Of a stretch of DNA of 64,000 bases, positions 52,014-62,458 are shown one piece after another. The translations under genes were made by a program, and so were the position numbers. This stretch comes from Salinisphaera aquimarina (GTDB lineage: Bacteria > Pseudomonadota > Gammaproteobacteria > Nevskiales > Salinisphaeraceae), in the NCBI RefSeq assembly GCF_042643355.1, contig NZ_JBHRSS010000005.1, forward strand, positions 38,963 through 102,962, read 5' to 3'. Every line of letters starts with the position of its first letter. Positions within the stretch are counted from its first letter, which is position 1. The notes under the pieces were generated by a model. The model did no database searches and was not told where the DNA came from. It saw only the letters and a program-made list of their open reading frames with translations.

Positions 52014-52838
52014 CTACATTTGCTCTTTCTGCGCGCCTGAGTTCTCGGGCGCTTTACCCAGCGACGGCTCTTGGCCGGTCGGCTCGGGCTCCTGCTTCGT
52101 GGAGTACTCACTGCGGCCGTCGAGCGAAGGACCTTGGCTCCAGCGACCTTCAGGTGCTTTTTTATCCAAGAGGGTGTTGAGGTAGTAGTAGGAATGCTCC
52201 ATCGCCTCATGATTCTCGGGGGTGGAATTGGGAATCGGCAGCTGTTCTTCCATGCCGCCGAGTTCTTCGATGACTGCCAGCCATTGCTGTTGATGGTAGG
52301 TGTCGCGGGCGATGAGAAAGGATAAGAAATCCTTCATACCTTTGTCGTCAGTCCAGTTATAAAGTCGCGAGGCCAAAACTCGGCCGCCGGCTTCGGCAGC
52401 GACGTTGCACAGCATGTCCGCACCGATATTGCCAGTCGCATAGACATGGCTCATATCGAACGGCACACCATTGGCATTTACGGGCATTGCAGATAGACCC
52501 GAGGACAACAGGTGGCGAGGGTTCATGCCACCGAGAATGGCATTGATCACTGGATCCTTCGCTGATTCTTCCTGGTATGACAGGGGCGCGCCTTCGAGAT
52601 TAAGCGCAACTGCGTGACCAAGCATCTCGATATGGGAGAGCTCCTCGGTCGCCGTGGACATTAGTAGATCGCGGATTCGGTCGTCGCCGCGCGCGCCCAT
52701 AGCCTGGAAGAAATACTGCATGGCCACGCGAATTTCGCCTTCGACACCGCCGATGGCCTGTTGAAGCAACATTGCGAACTGTGGATTTGGCTTATCGACT
52801 TTGACCGGGTACTGGAGATTAGAAGAATGACGGAACAT
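52014..52838 (-). CDS. Manganese (non-haem) catalase
   Basis: 274 residues. Four-helix bundle with dimanganese ligands: E35 in GGVEGEIRVAMQYFF, E66/H69 in ATEELSHIEMLGH, a second-half Glu in VAAEAGGRV and His in ARDTYHQQQW. The C-terminal tail is hydrophilic and proline-rich. It breaks down hydrogen peroxide in the cytoplasm without haem. AGGAG precedes the ATG. The ferritin-like gene lies 58 bp upstream in the same direction, forming an oxidative-stress pair. Confidence 0.92.
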   Translation of the reverse strand: MFRHSSNLQYPVKVDKPNPQFAMLLQQAIGGVEGEIRVAMQYFFQAMGARGDDRIRDLLMSTATEELSHIEMLGHAVALNLEGAPLSYQEESAKDPVINAILGGMNPRHLLSSGLSAMPVNANGVPFDMSHVYATGNIGADMLCNVAAEAGGRVLASRLYNWTDDKGMKDFLSFLIARDTYHQQQWLAVIEELGGMEEQLPIPNSTPENHEAMEHSYYYLNTLLDKKAPEGRWSQGPSLDGRSEYSTKQEPEPTGQEPSLGKAPENSGAQKEQM

Positions 52839-52896
52839 ACGAGCTCCTAGTTAAGACAAATATAGAGGCGAACAACATAGCGGACGGTAAGACGAA

Positions 52897-53337
52897 TTAC
52901 GCGCGTTCTTTCATCCACTCTTTATGACGTGACTCATCAGCCAATCCTTGCTCGAACTTGGCCCTTAACATCGTGTCGATGTCGTCGCGTTCACTTGCGG
53001 AGCGATAAGCCGCTTCCGTCTCAGCTTCGTTAGTAGCCATAGCAATTAGGATTGCGGAATCGCCAATTAGGGACGCAACTTTGACCTTGTCTTCGGTGAG
53101 AATGCTTTTCGCACCACTATCCGACGGTACGTCGCTTCCCATTCCGCTTAGGTGAGGAGAGAGGTCCGCGATGTGGCGCTCGTGATCCTTGCGAAAACCA
53201 GCGAGCGCCTCCTTGGCCTTGCTATCGTCAAGACGCTCGATAGCCGCGTCGTAGGCATCGATTGCATCGTAGTCGAGCTTGATCAAATCGTGTAAGAGAT
53301 CTATGAGATCGCTCTCGTGTCCAACTGTAGTTACCAT
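52897..53337 (-). CDS. Ferritin-like four-helix protein (DUF2383 type)
   Basis: 146 residues from the ATG at 53337 (an ATG two codons earlier is possible). Regular helices with Glu/His pairs: LDYDAIDAYDAAIERL, FRKDHERHIADLSPHL, TNEAETEAAYRSASER and LADESRHKEWMKERA, as expected for a ferritin-like diiron bundle of the PA2169/DUF2383 family. It probably binds iron or protects against peroxide chemistry together with the downstream catalase. Confidence 0.8.
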   Translation of the reverse strand: MVTTVGHESDLIDLLHDLIKLDYDAIDAYDAAIERLDDSKAKEALAGFRKDHERHIADLSPHLSGMGSDVPSDSGAKSILTEDKVKVASLIGDSAILIAMATNEAETEAAYRSASERDDIDTMLRAKFEQGLADESRHKEWMKERA

Positions 53338-53669
53338 TAGCATTTCTGTAGTCGCGATGTGGTGCGACTGACAGTGCGCTTAGCGTGGAAGTAGCGCTAT
53401 AGGCACATATACGGTCGGTAATTCACCGGTCCGGCAGCGGAACGGACCATGAAGCAGCCGGGACCAGCTTGGCCAGGCACAACTTGATCAGCTGATGCGA
53501 GCCAATCGCGAGTGCCCTGCTCCAAGGCATACTGTAACAAAGCTATGTAAGGTTCGGATCACCATAGGCCAGGTTGCTGTACGGTACCTGGTTTGGCCGC
53601 TACGCTGCGGTCATCCCGCGCCAGATTTAAAGAAGCGGTGCATCGCTGCGCTCGTGGATCCCACAACCG
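53338..53669. other. 332-bp intergenic region
   Basis: No gene seen. It should hold the promoter of the ferritin-like/catalase pair. Confidence 0.4.
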
Positions 53670-54311
53670 CTAAGCGTCTTCATCGATGTACCGGCTTAGA
53701 TACCGACCTAATGCTTTGACGTCGCGTCTCGATGAACGTAAGAATGTGCTCGCCGACTTAGAGGTGAGTTGCTGGTTCGACTGATCGATTTGAAAAGACC
53801 GCGTTGCGCCGACGGTCTTTTCGTACGGGCCGACCGTGACAATTGCAGTCACAGTGAATGATTCCAGCCGTTGCCAGAATAACGCGTCTTCCGATACCGT
53901 TTTACCTTTAATCAATCCTGCTTTTCGACACGCTTCCTGCAAGAGTTGACGGAACGAACCCATCGACATCTGCTGGCTCGAGGCGATTGGACCTTGCGCT
54001 ATGTCGTCGGCCGTGGATGCCTCGGCACCACCTTTCCACTCTTTCTCAGCGATTGCGGTTTGCTGTTCGCCTTCGACCGTCTGTATATCGATGAACACGC
54101 CGCGGAGGTAGACGGACTCGTTGCCCATATTGCATAGCAAACATATTGAGTCAAAGCTAGTTCCCCCACCCTGCCGGATGAACAGCCTCGGCTTCTGTTG
54201 ACGCTTTTGGTTCGCGGCCATGATCTGTCCGTAAACGACCCAAACGATAACAGTGGCGCCAGTTACGATGACAGTGAGTGTCTGAGCGTAAGTCGATATG
54301 AATTGCCACAC
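53670..54311 (-). CDS. Unknown membrane-anchored protein
   Basis: 213 residues. One N-terminal transmembrane helix (LTVIVTGATVIVWVVYGQIM) is followed by a basic stop-transfer KRQQKPR and a cytoplasmic, mostly beta domain with CLLCNMGNESVYLRGVFIDI, which resembles small membrane-attached domains of unknown function. A C-terminal arginine-rich tail follows. I recognise no named family. No partner genes are close. Confidence 0.65.
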   Translation of the reverse strand: MWQFISTYAQTLTVIVTGATVIVWVVYGQIMAANQKRQQKPRLFIRQGGGTSFDSICLLCNMGNESVYLRGVFIDIQTVEGEQQTAIAEKEWKGGAEASTADDIAQGPIASSQQMSMGSFRQLLQEACRKAGLIKGKTVSEDALFWQRLESFTVTAIVTVGPYEKTVGATRSFQIDQSNQQLTSKSASTFLRSSRRDVKALGRYLSRYIDEDA

Positions 54312-54733
54312 GGCAAGGCCCTGCTGCAGAGATGGCGAGAGAGCATAAGCCTTAGTAGTTCGAATAGCACAGCGTAGATTCCCGGTCCGGAAAGTTACTG
54401 GTAGCGCCTACAGCGTGCTGATGCTAGATCAAGAGCTTCCATGCTGATCGCGTTATGGTTCGCTTGCCTCCATGCTGACGAGAAATCTAGCTCGAGTAGT
54501 GACTCCGAACAGAGGTGAATCTTGGTTGGGGGAGGTTCCGGAGAAGCTTCGCACTTGTCATTTGTCTTTTACGCTTCACCCCTACGGAAACTTAGTCAGA
54601 TGTCCTCACGCTAGTACTGCTCACCAATAGCCTATGGTCGCCATTGGATGGGACATTTTACGTGGCCAACCAGCGAGCCTTGTGTGTCGACAGAATGTGC
54701 CTATTCCGCCGCGATTTCGTCACACGGTCGCGA
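54312..54733. other. 422-bp intergenic region
   Basis: Nothing recognisable. It lies between the unknown membrane protein's promoter and the 3' end of the broken GGDEF/EAL gene. Confidence 0.4.
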
Positions 54734-57008
54734 TCATTGGCCGAATCGAGCACGGTGGAGCGACCTACCCAATACGACCGTCATTTCTGCTGGTGGCATA
54801 GGCCGCCAGAGCAGAAATCCTTGTAGAAGGGGGCAGTCCATGGCGTGGAGCTTGTTGTACTGTGCCCATGTCTCCACGCCTTCGGCGACGATGGCGAGAT
54901 CCAACGCTTTGCCGAGACTCAATACGCTTTGTACGATAGCCAAGGTGCGCTTGTGGGTTAGCATTCGTTCGATAAAAGCTCGATCGATTTTGATTGCGTC
55001 GATTTCATATTTGTCGATGTATTCCAACGCGGAATACCCCGTCCCGAAGTCGTCCAACGCAACCCGTACGCCCAATCGGCGCACGGCCTCGAGCACGGCC
55101 CCGGCGCGTTCTGGGTTTGATAAAAACACGCTCTCGGTTACTTCGATCTGCAGGCGTGAAGCTGAAATAGAGGTGGCCCGCAATACGGCCTCAAGGTCAG
55201 CAAGAAACTGTGGATGACTGAATTCCGAGGCCGAGACATTTATACTCAAATGCAACGTATGTTCGGGATATTGCTCGCTCCATACACTAAGCTGATTGCA
55301 CGCCTCATTCATGACCCAGCGGCCTATATCACGAATGACGCCAATCTCTTCGGCTACCGGTATAAATCCGCTCGGCGCAACCGAACCCCGTACCGGATGA
55401 TGCCATCGGACCAGTGCTTCAACGCCATGCAGCGTTTGCGTCGATGGGTTGTAGATGGGCTGGTAATGCAGCGCGAACTGCTCGTCGACGATCGCCTGGC
55501 GAAGATCATTCTGAAGGGCGAGTGCTTCGATCGCATTCTCTCGCATCGCACCCGCAAAAATTGCGTAACTGCCTACAGCCTCGGCTTTGGCAGCGTACAT
55601 AGCGACATCCGCGTCGCGCAGTAAGTCTTCGGGGTTGTCGTAGTCTTCGGTAAATATTAACGATGCCAATACTGCTAGATGTAAAGATGTTCTGCCCGCC
55701 GAGTTCGAACGGTTTGGTCAAGCGGTTGATGATGCGCTCGGCTAGATGTATGGCCGCACTCTCATGCTCCTCGCCTTCGACTAGTATTACGAACTCGTCA
55801 CCACCAAACCGTGCCAGCGTATCGCCTGTTCGCAGGCAACTCTCTAAGCGGCGCGCCATGCCCATGAGCAGCAAATCACCGGACCGGTGTCCTAGGCTGT
55901 CATTCACCAGCTTGAAGCGATCCATGTCCAGATAAAGTACAGCTGCTTTCAAAGGTCGCCCCGCGCGCAGGCGCCGGAAAATATTGTTGAGACGATCCAT
56001 CACATAGGTGCGATTATGCAGTTTCGTGAGCTCGTCATGGAACGCCGCATACGCAAGTTTTTCTTCGTTGCGCTGGCGTTCTAGTAATTTAGCCTCCAAC
56101 GCCAGGTTTTCGGCATCCGCACGTCGGGCCCGGCTGACCAACTGCTCCGCCTGCTTGCGTTGACTCACATCGCGCTGGACAGAGAACCAGTGGGTAAACC
56201 AGCCGCGCTCGTTCGCCACCGGGGCGATGCTCAACTCCACCCAGAATTTGCTACCGTCCTTGCGCGCGTTCGACAGTTCGACCTCTACAGGTGACCATGT
56301 CGAAAGCGCATCCCGAAGCCGGTCAAGCGCTGCGCGGTCGGTTTCGCTGTGTTGCAATATACGCGGGGTTTTGCCCAGCACATCGGCTTCCGTATACCCG
56401 GTAGTACGGGTAAAGGCCGCATTGCAATACACCACTCGCGGGCCCGGCAAGTCGATGGGTTCGGCTTCGGTAATCAGCACGGCGTCGTTGGCATTCACGA
56501 CCACAGATTCCAAGAGTCGAAGACGTTCCGACACAGCCGCGTTTGACGGGCTGTCTGTTTTTCTGCCACAGCTGGATTGGAGTAGAAACGCGACCTGACT
56601 TGCAAGCGTTCGCAGGACATAGATCTGAGCGGCACTGAGGCCCGCGTGGGGGCTGTGATCGGCTACCGCCAAAATACCAAGCACCGAATTGTTAGGGCCC
56701 TTCACGGGGACCAGCCCCAAGAATCTCACGGGCACGCTGTCAGGCGGATTTAGATCAGGTATAGGCAGCGAATTTTCAGTTACGGCATCGTTGATGATTA
56801 GCAGTTCGGTAGGATCCAGTCCAGATTGGCTCCAAAGTGCGCCGCTGGAATCAAACGGCGTCGAAACTGACACGCCAAAGCTGGCATGCGGTATCAGCGT
56901 TTAGTCGATTTCATGGTAATACACCGCCCAGGGACAATGCGCGGAATGTGCAGCGCTGCGCACAAGGCGGTCCAACGCAGATTGTTGATCATCAGGATTG
57001 TACGACAT
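54734..57008 (-). pseudogene. GAF-PAS-GGDEF-EAL cyclic-di-GMP enzyme, broken twice
   Basis: Reading from the ATG at 57008, the GAF domain meets an in-frame TAA at 56901-56903 after 35 codons, then resumes in the same frame (TLIPHASFGVSVSTPFDSSG) through GAF, PAS and GGDEF (motif LARFGGDEFVILVEG). At 55657-55658 one extra A shifts the frame: IGIV should continue as IFTEDYDNPEDLLRDADVAM, which is found one frame over, followed by a full EAL domain (GVEALVRWHH, DDFGTGYSALEYID). All catalytic motifs are conserved, so the breaks are recent or are sequencing errors. If the enzyme were intact it would make or degrade cyclic-di-GMP. Confidence 0.85.
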
Positions 57009-57451
57009 TGATTCGCAGGTAATTTAATAGCGGCATTCCTTTGCCGCTGACAATGGATATCGACTATTAACAGCGCGCTGAGGACACTTAAGTCAATGGC
57101 CGAAAACAGCCGCAAAGGCTTTCAGCACAGCTTGGGGTACTGAGATTATTTGAGATGCTCCGTACGACTCGACAAGCGTAGCGTACGTATTCAAAGCTGC
57201 TTCTTTAGATCGACTTTTGCTACCTCGAAAGCCAAGGGTCGTATAAGCGAAGTCTTACGGCGTCGGGCTCGTCACCTGCAGCTAGCCGTTGACCGCACTT
57301 CTACGGTGGCAGCTGCGTAGCCATCGTCAATACTTGCTGAGCGAAGGAATAACCTGTGTACCTGACTTCGTGAGAAACTATTATCCTCAGAAACAAGGTC
57401 CGTAGACTACTTCGTTCAAGCGGCGTGCTTAGGTCGTTAGGAGGTTACTAC
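57009..57451. other. 443-bp divergent intergenic region
   Basis: No gene seen. It carries the promoters of the broken cyclic-di-GMP gene and of the metallopeptidase; a strong AGGAGG site lies at its right end. Confidence 0.4.
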
Positions 57452-58417
57452 ATGCAAGTCTTCGACAATCCAGTCGGTTCTGGCTCGCTTTGGTTCCATA
57501 ATCTCACAACCGCAGATGGTACCCCCGTGGGCTACGATTCGCAGGCGAGAGCTTTCGTGCCAATGCCCCCCTTCTGCACCAATCGCGAGCGCATCGGGTG
57601 CAACTGGATCGCCCCTCAAGAGGGTGCCTTTTGTCGCTCCTGTGCAATGACTGCACTCGCACCCGATCCCTCTATTCAAAATGCCGTCGCGAACTGGGCG
57701 CAGACCGAGGCTGCAAAGCGCTGGGCGCTCGACAATCTGGGCCAATGGCATTGGTTCCGACCCGAGGATCCAGGTGCTCCTCCTGTTTTCCACATGCTTG
57801 CCGAGCTTGATAAGCCTGCACCGATGGGACATGCGGAGGGGGTGGTCACCATTAGCGTCGCGGAGGCAGACCCGGTCGTGCGTACAACGCGCCAACAACG
57901 CCTGAATGAGCCCTATCGCACCATGATCGGGCATATGCGACATGAAATTGCTCACATGCTGTGGTGGCGACTAAGCCTCCGCGACGACTTCATGGATGCT
58001 TTTCGCGCCATGTTCGGCGACGAGCGCGACGATTACGCCGATGCGCTCAAGCGTCACTACAAAAACGGTCCACCGGAGGACTGGCAGCAACACTTTTTAA
58101 CCAGTTATGCGTCCACACACCCGCATGAAGATTGGGCTGAAACAACAGCACATCTGTTGCACCTAACCGATCTTACAGATAGTTTTATAGCCGCCGGCAT
58201 GTCCTCCGCTGATCTGCCCGGAACGAACTGGGGGCCATATACAGAGACTGATTCTGAGCGTCTGATCCATGTGGCCGCCGCAGTTGCAGTAGGCATCAAT
58301 CACACCAACCGTTCGATGGGATTGCAGGATCTATATCCGTTCATGCTCGCACCCTCGACCCACCACAAGCTCGCCTTCGTACATGACTGGCTCCGTAGAG
58401 GCGCGCAAGGGCGTTAA
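57452..58417 (+). CDS. Putative zinc metallopeptidase with N-terminal zinc ribbon
   Basis: 321 residues; the ATG at 57452 has a perfect AGGAGG ribosome site (an earlier in-frame start lacks one). The N-terminal domain has a CxxRxxxGCNW...FCRSC zinc ribbon at about 40-65. The gluzincin motif MRHEIAHMLWWRL lies at ~178, with a downstream acidic helix (HPHEDWAETTAHLLHL) giving the third ligand. This matches the PF15887-type putative zinc-binding metallopeptidases. No signal peptide, so probably cytoplasmic. Substrate unknown. Confidence 0.85.
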   Translation: MQVFDNPVGSGSLWFHNLTTADGTPVGYDSQARAFVPMPPFCTNRERIGCNWIAPQEGAFCRSCAMTALAPDPSIQNAVANWAQTEAAKRWALDNLGQWHWFRPEDPGAPPVFHMLAELDKPAPMGHAEGVVTISVAEADPVVRTTRQQRLNEPYRTMIGHMRHEIAHMLWWRLSLRDDFMDAFRAMFGDERDDYADALKRHYKNGPPEDWQQHFLTSYASTHPHEDWAETTAHLLHLTDLTDSFIAAGMSSADLPGTNWGPYTETDSERLIHVAAAVAVGINHTNRSMGLQDLYPFMLAPSTHHKLAFVHDWLRRGAQGR

Positions 58418-58547
58418 GTAGGCAGCTATAGCGTGTGGACGCGTCAAAGTGAAAGTTTCGGCGTACCGCAGTCCGCGCCCATGATCAATCGGACATAATA
58501 ATTACGGGCGGCCTACGGTCCCATCTGAAGCTAATCCTGAACGCTGA

Positions 58548-59681
58548 CTAAGGAGTTTGAGCTTCGGAGGATGATTCAGCGTGTCGCTCCGAGAGAAAAT
58601 CGCCAAAATTCTGAAGCGCATCGATGTGATCGCAGAATGTCTTGACTGTCACTAGCAGCGGGACTGCCACAATCATCCCCACTGCAGACCAAATCCAAGC
58701 CCAGAATGACACAGTGAAAAAAACCATAACCGTGTTCAAGCGAAGCTTGCGGCCGACGAAGTATGGCGTCACGAACTGGCCTTCGATTGTCGTCAAACCC
58801 AGATAGACTCCGGCGACAACCAACGCCCAGATAGTGCCGTCGAAAGTGATAAAAGCTACCCCGCCGGCAAACAACATGCCACCAATCGCACCAAGATACG
58901 GGATGTAATTGAACACGAAAGCTATGACGCCAAAAACCAACGGGCTGGGCATGCCAAGCTGCCACAGCGCAATGCCAATGCCTGCACCCAGGGCGGCATT
59001 GATGACGGTGATCGTCATCAAATATCGAGACAGCTGACGTTCAATCCCATAAACAATTCGGACCGCTCGGCGTTTATCCTTCAACGTCGGTGTGATGTGA
59101 ACGAGCTTTTCATAGAACATGTCGCCTGAAGCCAACAGGAACAGCCAAAGCACGAACGTGAATAAAATCTGGGCCAACACACTTGGCGCAAGCAGCATAG
59201 CGTTTGTGAAGATACCGTCGTCGGCCATTTCAACCTGTCGAACGTGGGCGTTCTTCGTTTTTTCGGGATCAACGGCATTCTGGACACTTCTCTCAGCTTC
59301 GTAGATGCCGTTAAGCGTGGCGGACAAATCCCGGATTTTGGCCTGTACTTCGCGTTCTATCGCCGGCGCGTTTTCGATCCAAGTACTGACCGGCACGACC
59401 ACGGTGGTGATAATTGCTAGAAAACAGGCAAGCAGCATCAGAACGATCGCAATAGAGGACACCAGTGCAGGTATGCCTCGACGATACAAAAAACGCCGCA
59501 AGGGTGCGAAAACCATTGTTAGAAGAAATGCGAGCACAACCGGCACAAGAAGATTTTTAGCTAGCGTGAGCGCTTGGATCAAGGCATATATAACAAATCC
59601 TTGCCCAACCCACATTGGCATAGTGCTAGGCAAATATCGCCGAATGGTCGCTCGATATTGATCCCGTTCATGATCAGCCAT
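58548..59681 (-). CDS. AI-2E family (PerM/TqsA-like) transporter
   Basis: 377 residues from the ATG at 59681. There are about eight transmembrane helices: an N-terminal pair (FVIYALIQALTLAKNLLVPV, VLAFLLTMVF), a long soluble helical insert at ~110-190, and the conserved C-terminal set with FNYIPYLGAIGGMLFAG and GQFVTPYFVGRKLRLN. Members export small molecules or act as Na/H antiporters in salt-tolerant bacteria, which suits the neighbouring ectoine gene. It is transcribed alone. Confidence 0.9.
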   Translation of the reverse strand: MADHERDQYRATIRRYLPSTMPMWVGQGFVIYALIQALTLAKNLLVPVVLAFLLTMVFAPLRRFLYRRGIPALVSSIAIVLMLLACFLAIITTVVVPVSTWIENAPAIEREVQAKIRDLSATLNGIYEAERSVQNAVDPEKTKNAHVRQVEMADDGIFTNAMLLAPSVLAQILFTFVLWLFLLASGDMFYEKLVHITPTLKDKRRAVRIVYGIERQLSRYLMTITVINAALGAGIGIALWQLGMPSPLVFGVIAFVFNYIPYLGAIGGMLFAGGVAFITFDGTIWALVVAGVYLGLTTIEGQFVTPYFVGRKLRLNTVMVFFTVSFWAWIWSAVGMIVAVPLLVTVKTFCDHIDALQNFGDFLSERHAESSSEAQTP

Positions 59682-60307
59682 CGTCGAGGGATTCTTTTCG
59701 GTGGGTAATCTAGCCGTTGAGCTTACGCGATTTGGGAGGAACAAATCATATATACGTAAAGCCCACTAATTGGGATTAATATGCCAAATTTCCTAGCTGA
59801 AAAATAACTGAGTAATTAAATTTTTGACCAAGTACTTGTAGAGCGCGACATGGGTGATCAATGCTCAGTAGGTAATTGAGCACATGCCTTAGATCGCTGC
59901 ACGATCCCCTCTCGTCGTAATCGATTGACCGTGTGCCGGTGCGCACCCAGCGAGCCTTCTTTTTGCATGTTTTCTGATTTCCCGAACGTTCGACTTATGT
60001 CAACAGACCGCGCCTGCTAGCGACGCCGAACTCGATCGTAGAGACGTGCAACTCGGAAGTCTAATTACAGTTCGTCTAATCCGCGAATATATTCCGCGAT
60101 AATAGGAAAATCGCTTTTCGGCGCTTCAACGAACGTACTGGGCATCGCTGCTATTGATGCCGGTGTTAACAAGAGCAAGAGGTGCCCTCCGTAAATTTCC
60201 GGGTTCGCGGACTCGGCGCTCGATGTTAAGTTCACTTCGACCGTGCCACGTCGCCTTGTGGCCGCGGTCGCCAAAGTTTTAATAAGAAGTTTGTGTGAGG
60301 CCATGCG
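59682..60307. other. 626-bp intergenic region upstream of ectD
   Basis: A 79-codon minus-strand frame (60065-60304) is open but has no ribosome site or recognisable content. A TGCTCA/TGAGCA inverted repeat lies near 59860-59880. The region presumably carries the divergent promoters. Confidence 0.4.
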
Positions 60308-61186
60308 ATGACAAAAGCAACACAAGATAAAGATTCATATCCAACCCGCAGCGGCGAGAAGAAGACCATGTTCCCGCGGCTGGATCCGGTCGTGCATAAC
60401 CGCAATCAGAACCGCTGGGACGGGCCGCTCGGCGAAGAAGCGCTCTCGCGTTACGAGCGGGACGGCTTTCTGTGGTTCGACGGCTTCTTCTCCCAAGAAC
60501 GGGTCCAGCCGTTCTTCGATGAACTGCGCGACATAGCCCAGGACACGTCGCTGATGAACTCGAAGCAGGTAATCAGGGACCCCGAAGCCGACGAACTGCG
60601 TTCGGTGTTCGCCATGCACAAGATTTCGAAACGCTTTTCGGAACTGACGCGCGATCCGCGCATACTCGGCATGGTGCGCCAGCTGCTCGGCGGCGATGTG
60701 TACATCCATCAGTCGCGGATCAATGACAAGTTCGGTTTCCAGGGCAGCGGCTTCAACTGGCACTCGGATTTCGAAACCTGGCACGCCGAGGACGGCATGC
60801 CGCATATGCGCGCGATCAGCGCCTCGCTCATGCTCACCGACAACAACGAGTTCAACGGCCCGCTGATGCTCATCCCCGGCTCGCATCATTATTTCGTGCC
60901 GGCGATCGAGCCCACGCCCGACGCCAACTGGAAGGATTCGCTCAAGGCCCAGCGCGTGGGCGTACCCGAGCAGGATGACCTCGCGTGGCTGGCCGAGCGT
61001 GGCGGCATCGTCGCGCCCAAGGGCCGGCCCGGCTCGTTGCNCGTCTACAACAGCATAGACAACACGCTCAACGAGCCCTATTGCGGCCATAAGCCGCGGC
61101 CGGAATTTCTCGCCACGCGTGAGCATATTGGGCCGTTGGATATGAACGACACGGCTTTTCAGCCGCTGGAGAACGCGCGGACCTAA
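60308..61186 (+). CDS. ectD: Ectoine 5-hydroxylase with an internal gap at the ambiguous base
   Basis: 292 residues as read. The family N-terminal DSYPTR, VYIHQSRIN, FNWHSDFETWHAEDGMP (iron ligands His and Asp) and FNGPLMLIPGSHHYF are all present, so this is EctD, a non-haem iron, 2-oxoglutarate dioxygenase making 5-hydroxyectoine. At 61041 the sequence has 'n', and the protein jumps from GRPGSLX to VYNSIDNTLNEPY. About 24 residues normally lie there, including the third iron ligand (His in the MHGS motif) and the 2-oxoglutarate-binding Arg. The gap is most likely an assembly join rather than a real deletion. No ectABC genes are in the window. By eye the gene is more GC-rich than its flanks. 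Confidence 0.9.
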   Translation: MTKATQDKDSYPTRSGEKKTMFPRLDPVVHNRNQNRWDGPLGEEALSRYERDGFLWFDGFFSQERVQPFFDELRDIAQDTSLMNSKQVIRDPEADELRSVFAMHKISKRFSELTRDPRILGMVRQLLGGDVYIHQSRINDKFGFQGSGFNWHSDFETWHAEDGMPHMRAISASLMLTDNNEFNGPLMLIPGSHHYFVPAIEPTPDANWKDSLKAQRVGVPEQDDLAWLAERGGIVAPKGRPGSLXVYNSIDNTLNEPYCGHKPRPEFLATREHIGPLDMNDTAFQPLENART

Positions 61187-61281
61187 GCCCGTATAAGCCG
61201 CAACAGCGTCATTTTACGCAGAAATATGCCAAGGACTTAGACTGAGTTCAGCCTGCACTACCTGAAGCTGAGGATTCACCG

Positions 61282-61488
61282 ATGAAGAAGAACCAATTTG
61301 ACTGGGAGACACTCGAGCGTGACACGACTCGTGGATTCCAAATTCTCGGCAGAGAGGTCGAGAATGGATGGGAGATCGAGGTTCGGTTTGATAACGAGCA
61401 GGCGCCCAAGCAGCTCTCGCCCAAGCGCACTTACATGTCGCGCGAAGAAGCGATCATAACCGGACGCGAACTGGCGACAATGGGTTAG
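61282..61488 (+). CDS. Small hypothetical protein
   Basis: 68 residues, with a GAGG ribosome site before the ATG. It is charged and mostly beta-like (FQILGREVENGWEIEVRFDN), ending in a helix REEAIITGRELATMG. I know no function. Similar short proteins occur beside stress genes in proteobacteria. Confidence 0.6.
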   Translation: MKKNQFDWETLERDTTRGFQILGREVENGWEIEVRFDNEQAPKQLSPKRTYMSREEAIITGRELATMG

Positions 61489-61811
61489 AAAGGAGCTGAG
61501 CTAGCTATCTAGGACAGCCCGATTTTCAGGAGGAAATGGCGCGCAAGTTTCAACAACACCACTGATGAATTTCTGACCAACGCCACATTATGTGCTCAGT
61601 TTCAGCGTGAGGTACTCTTACGGTTCAGTCGAGCCCATGCTGATCACATGAGCAATAAGGGCACAAACCCTTCTATTCTTGTCGACAAGCACACCATGGC
61701 CCATCGCTGTTCGGACTAGCGAAAACCGGTTTCCACGAGTTTAGCGGAAAATTTTCCTATCTATTTGACAAAAAAGAAATATCCCTGTTAACTGTCGCCT
61801 TTTCCATATAC
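61489..61811. other. 323-bp intergenic region
   Basis: Nothing recognisable between two convergent small genes. Confidence 0.4.
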
Positions 61812-62132
61812 CTATTCCGCTTCGGAGAGTCTTGTTTTTTGTACGGAGCCGGCAATAAGTCGCGCTGATGCCGGAGGGATTGTGCAACGCACCGCATTTG
61901 TATGGTGTACCAGACCGGGTTCGATGATTACAGCGATCGGGGAAATGTACAGGGCGGCGCAACCATTCTCGTAGCGCTCGACCCATAGACTCATGTCCGC
62001 CGGCGCATGATGATTGACGAATGCGCGCTCGAACAGCCTGCGAACAAACGCTTCTTCTCGATCATTGGATCGCGGTTTTGTTAGCTCGATCCGATACCAC
62101 TGCTGATTGACTATAGATGAACCTAGAAACAC
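61812..62132 (-). CDS. Small hypothetical protein
   Basis: 106 residues from a GTG with a strong GGAGGAAA ribosome site. No membrane segment or signal. Coding quality is good (EEAFVRRLFERAFVNHHAPA, MSLWVERYENGCAALYISPI), and the second half looks like mixed alpha/beta structure. I do not recognise the family. Confidence 0.6.
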   Translation of the reverse strand: MFLGSSIVNQQWYRIELTKPRSNDREEAFVRRLFERAFVNHHAPADMSLWVERYENGCAALYISPIAVIIEPGLVHHTNAVRCTIPPASARLIAGSVQKTRLSEAE

Positions 62133-62458
62133 GACTATTTCCTCCGCCTGGATAGTTTGGTAGGTAGACGAAACAAGCCAAATGAAGCATCACCCTAAAT
62201 GTTATCGTCTAGGTATTGGCGAAAGAGGCTGTCGGACATTGCGGAAAACGGCCCGAGAAGCAAGTGAAATCATGACCTCACGTACGACACCTTGTCGGTC
62301 GGCTAACCTCACAAAAAACAGATACGGCGGAAGACATCGCGGCTAGCGAGCGAGCGCCACCGAGATTCTCGAACTACAATCGCTAGCCAACTAGGATGGG
62401 GTGAGAGACTTGCTATCGACGCGATGTAGTCCCCATACGCGAAAACGCGGAATCGTAG
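62133..62458. other. 326-bp intergenic region
   Basis: No gene or RNA feature seen. Confidence 0.4.

Noticed and set aside
60065..60304. 79-codon minus-strand frame divergent from ectD
   Set aside because: No ribosome site and no recognisable features; left as uncertain non-coding sequence.
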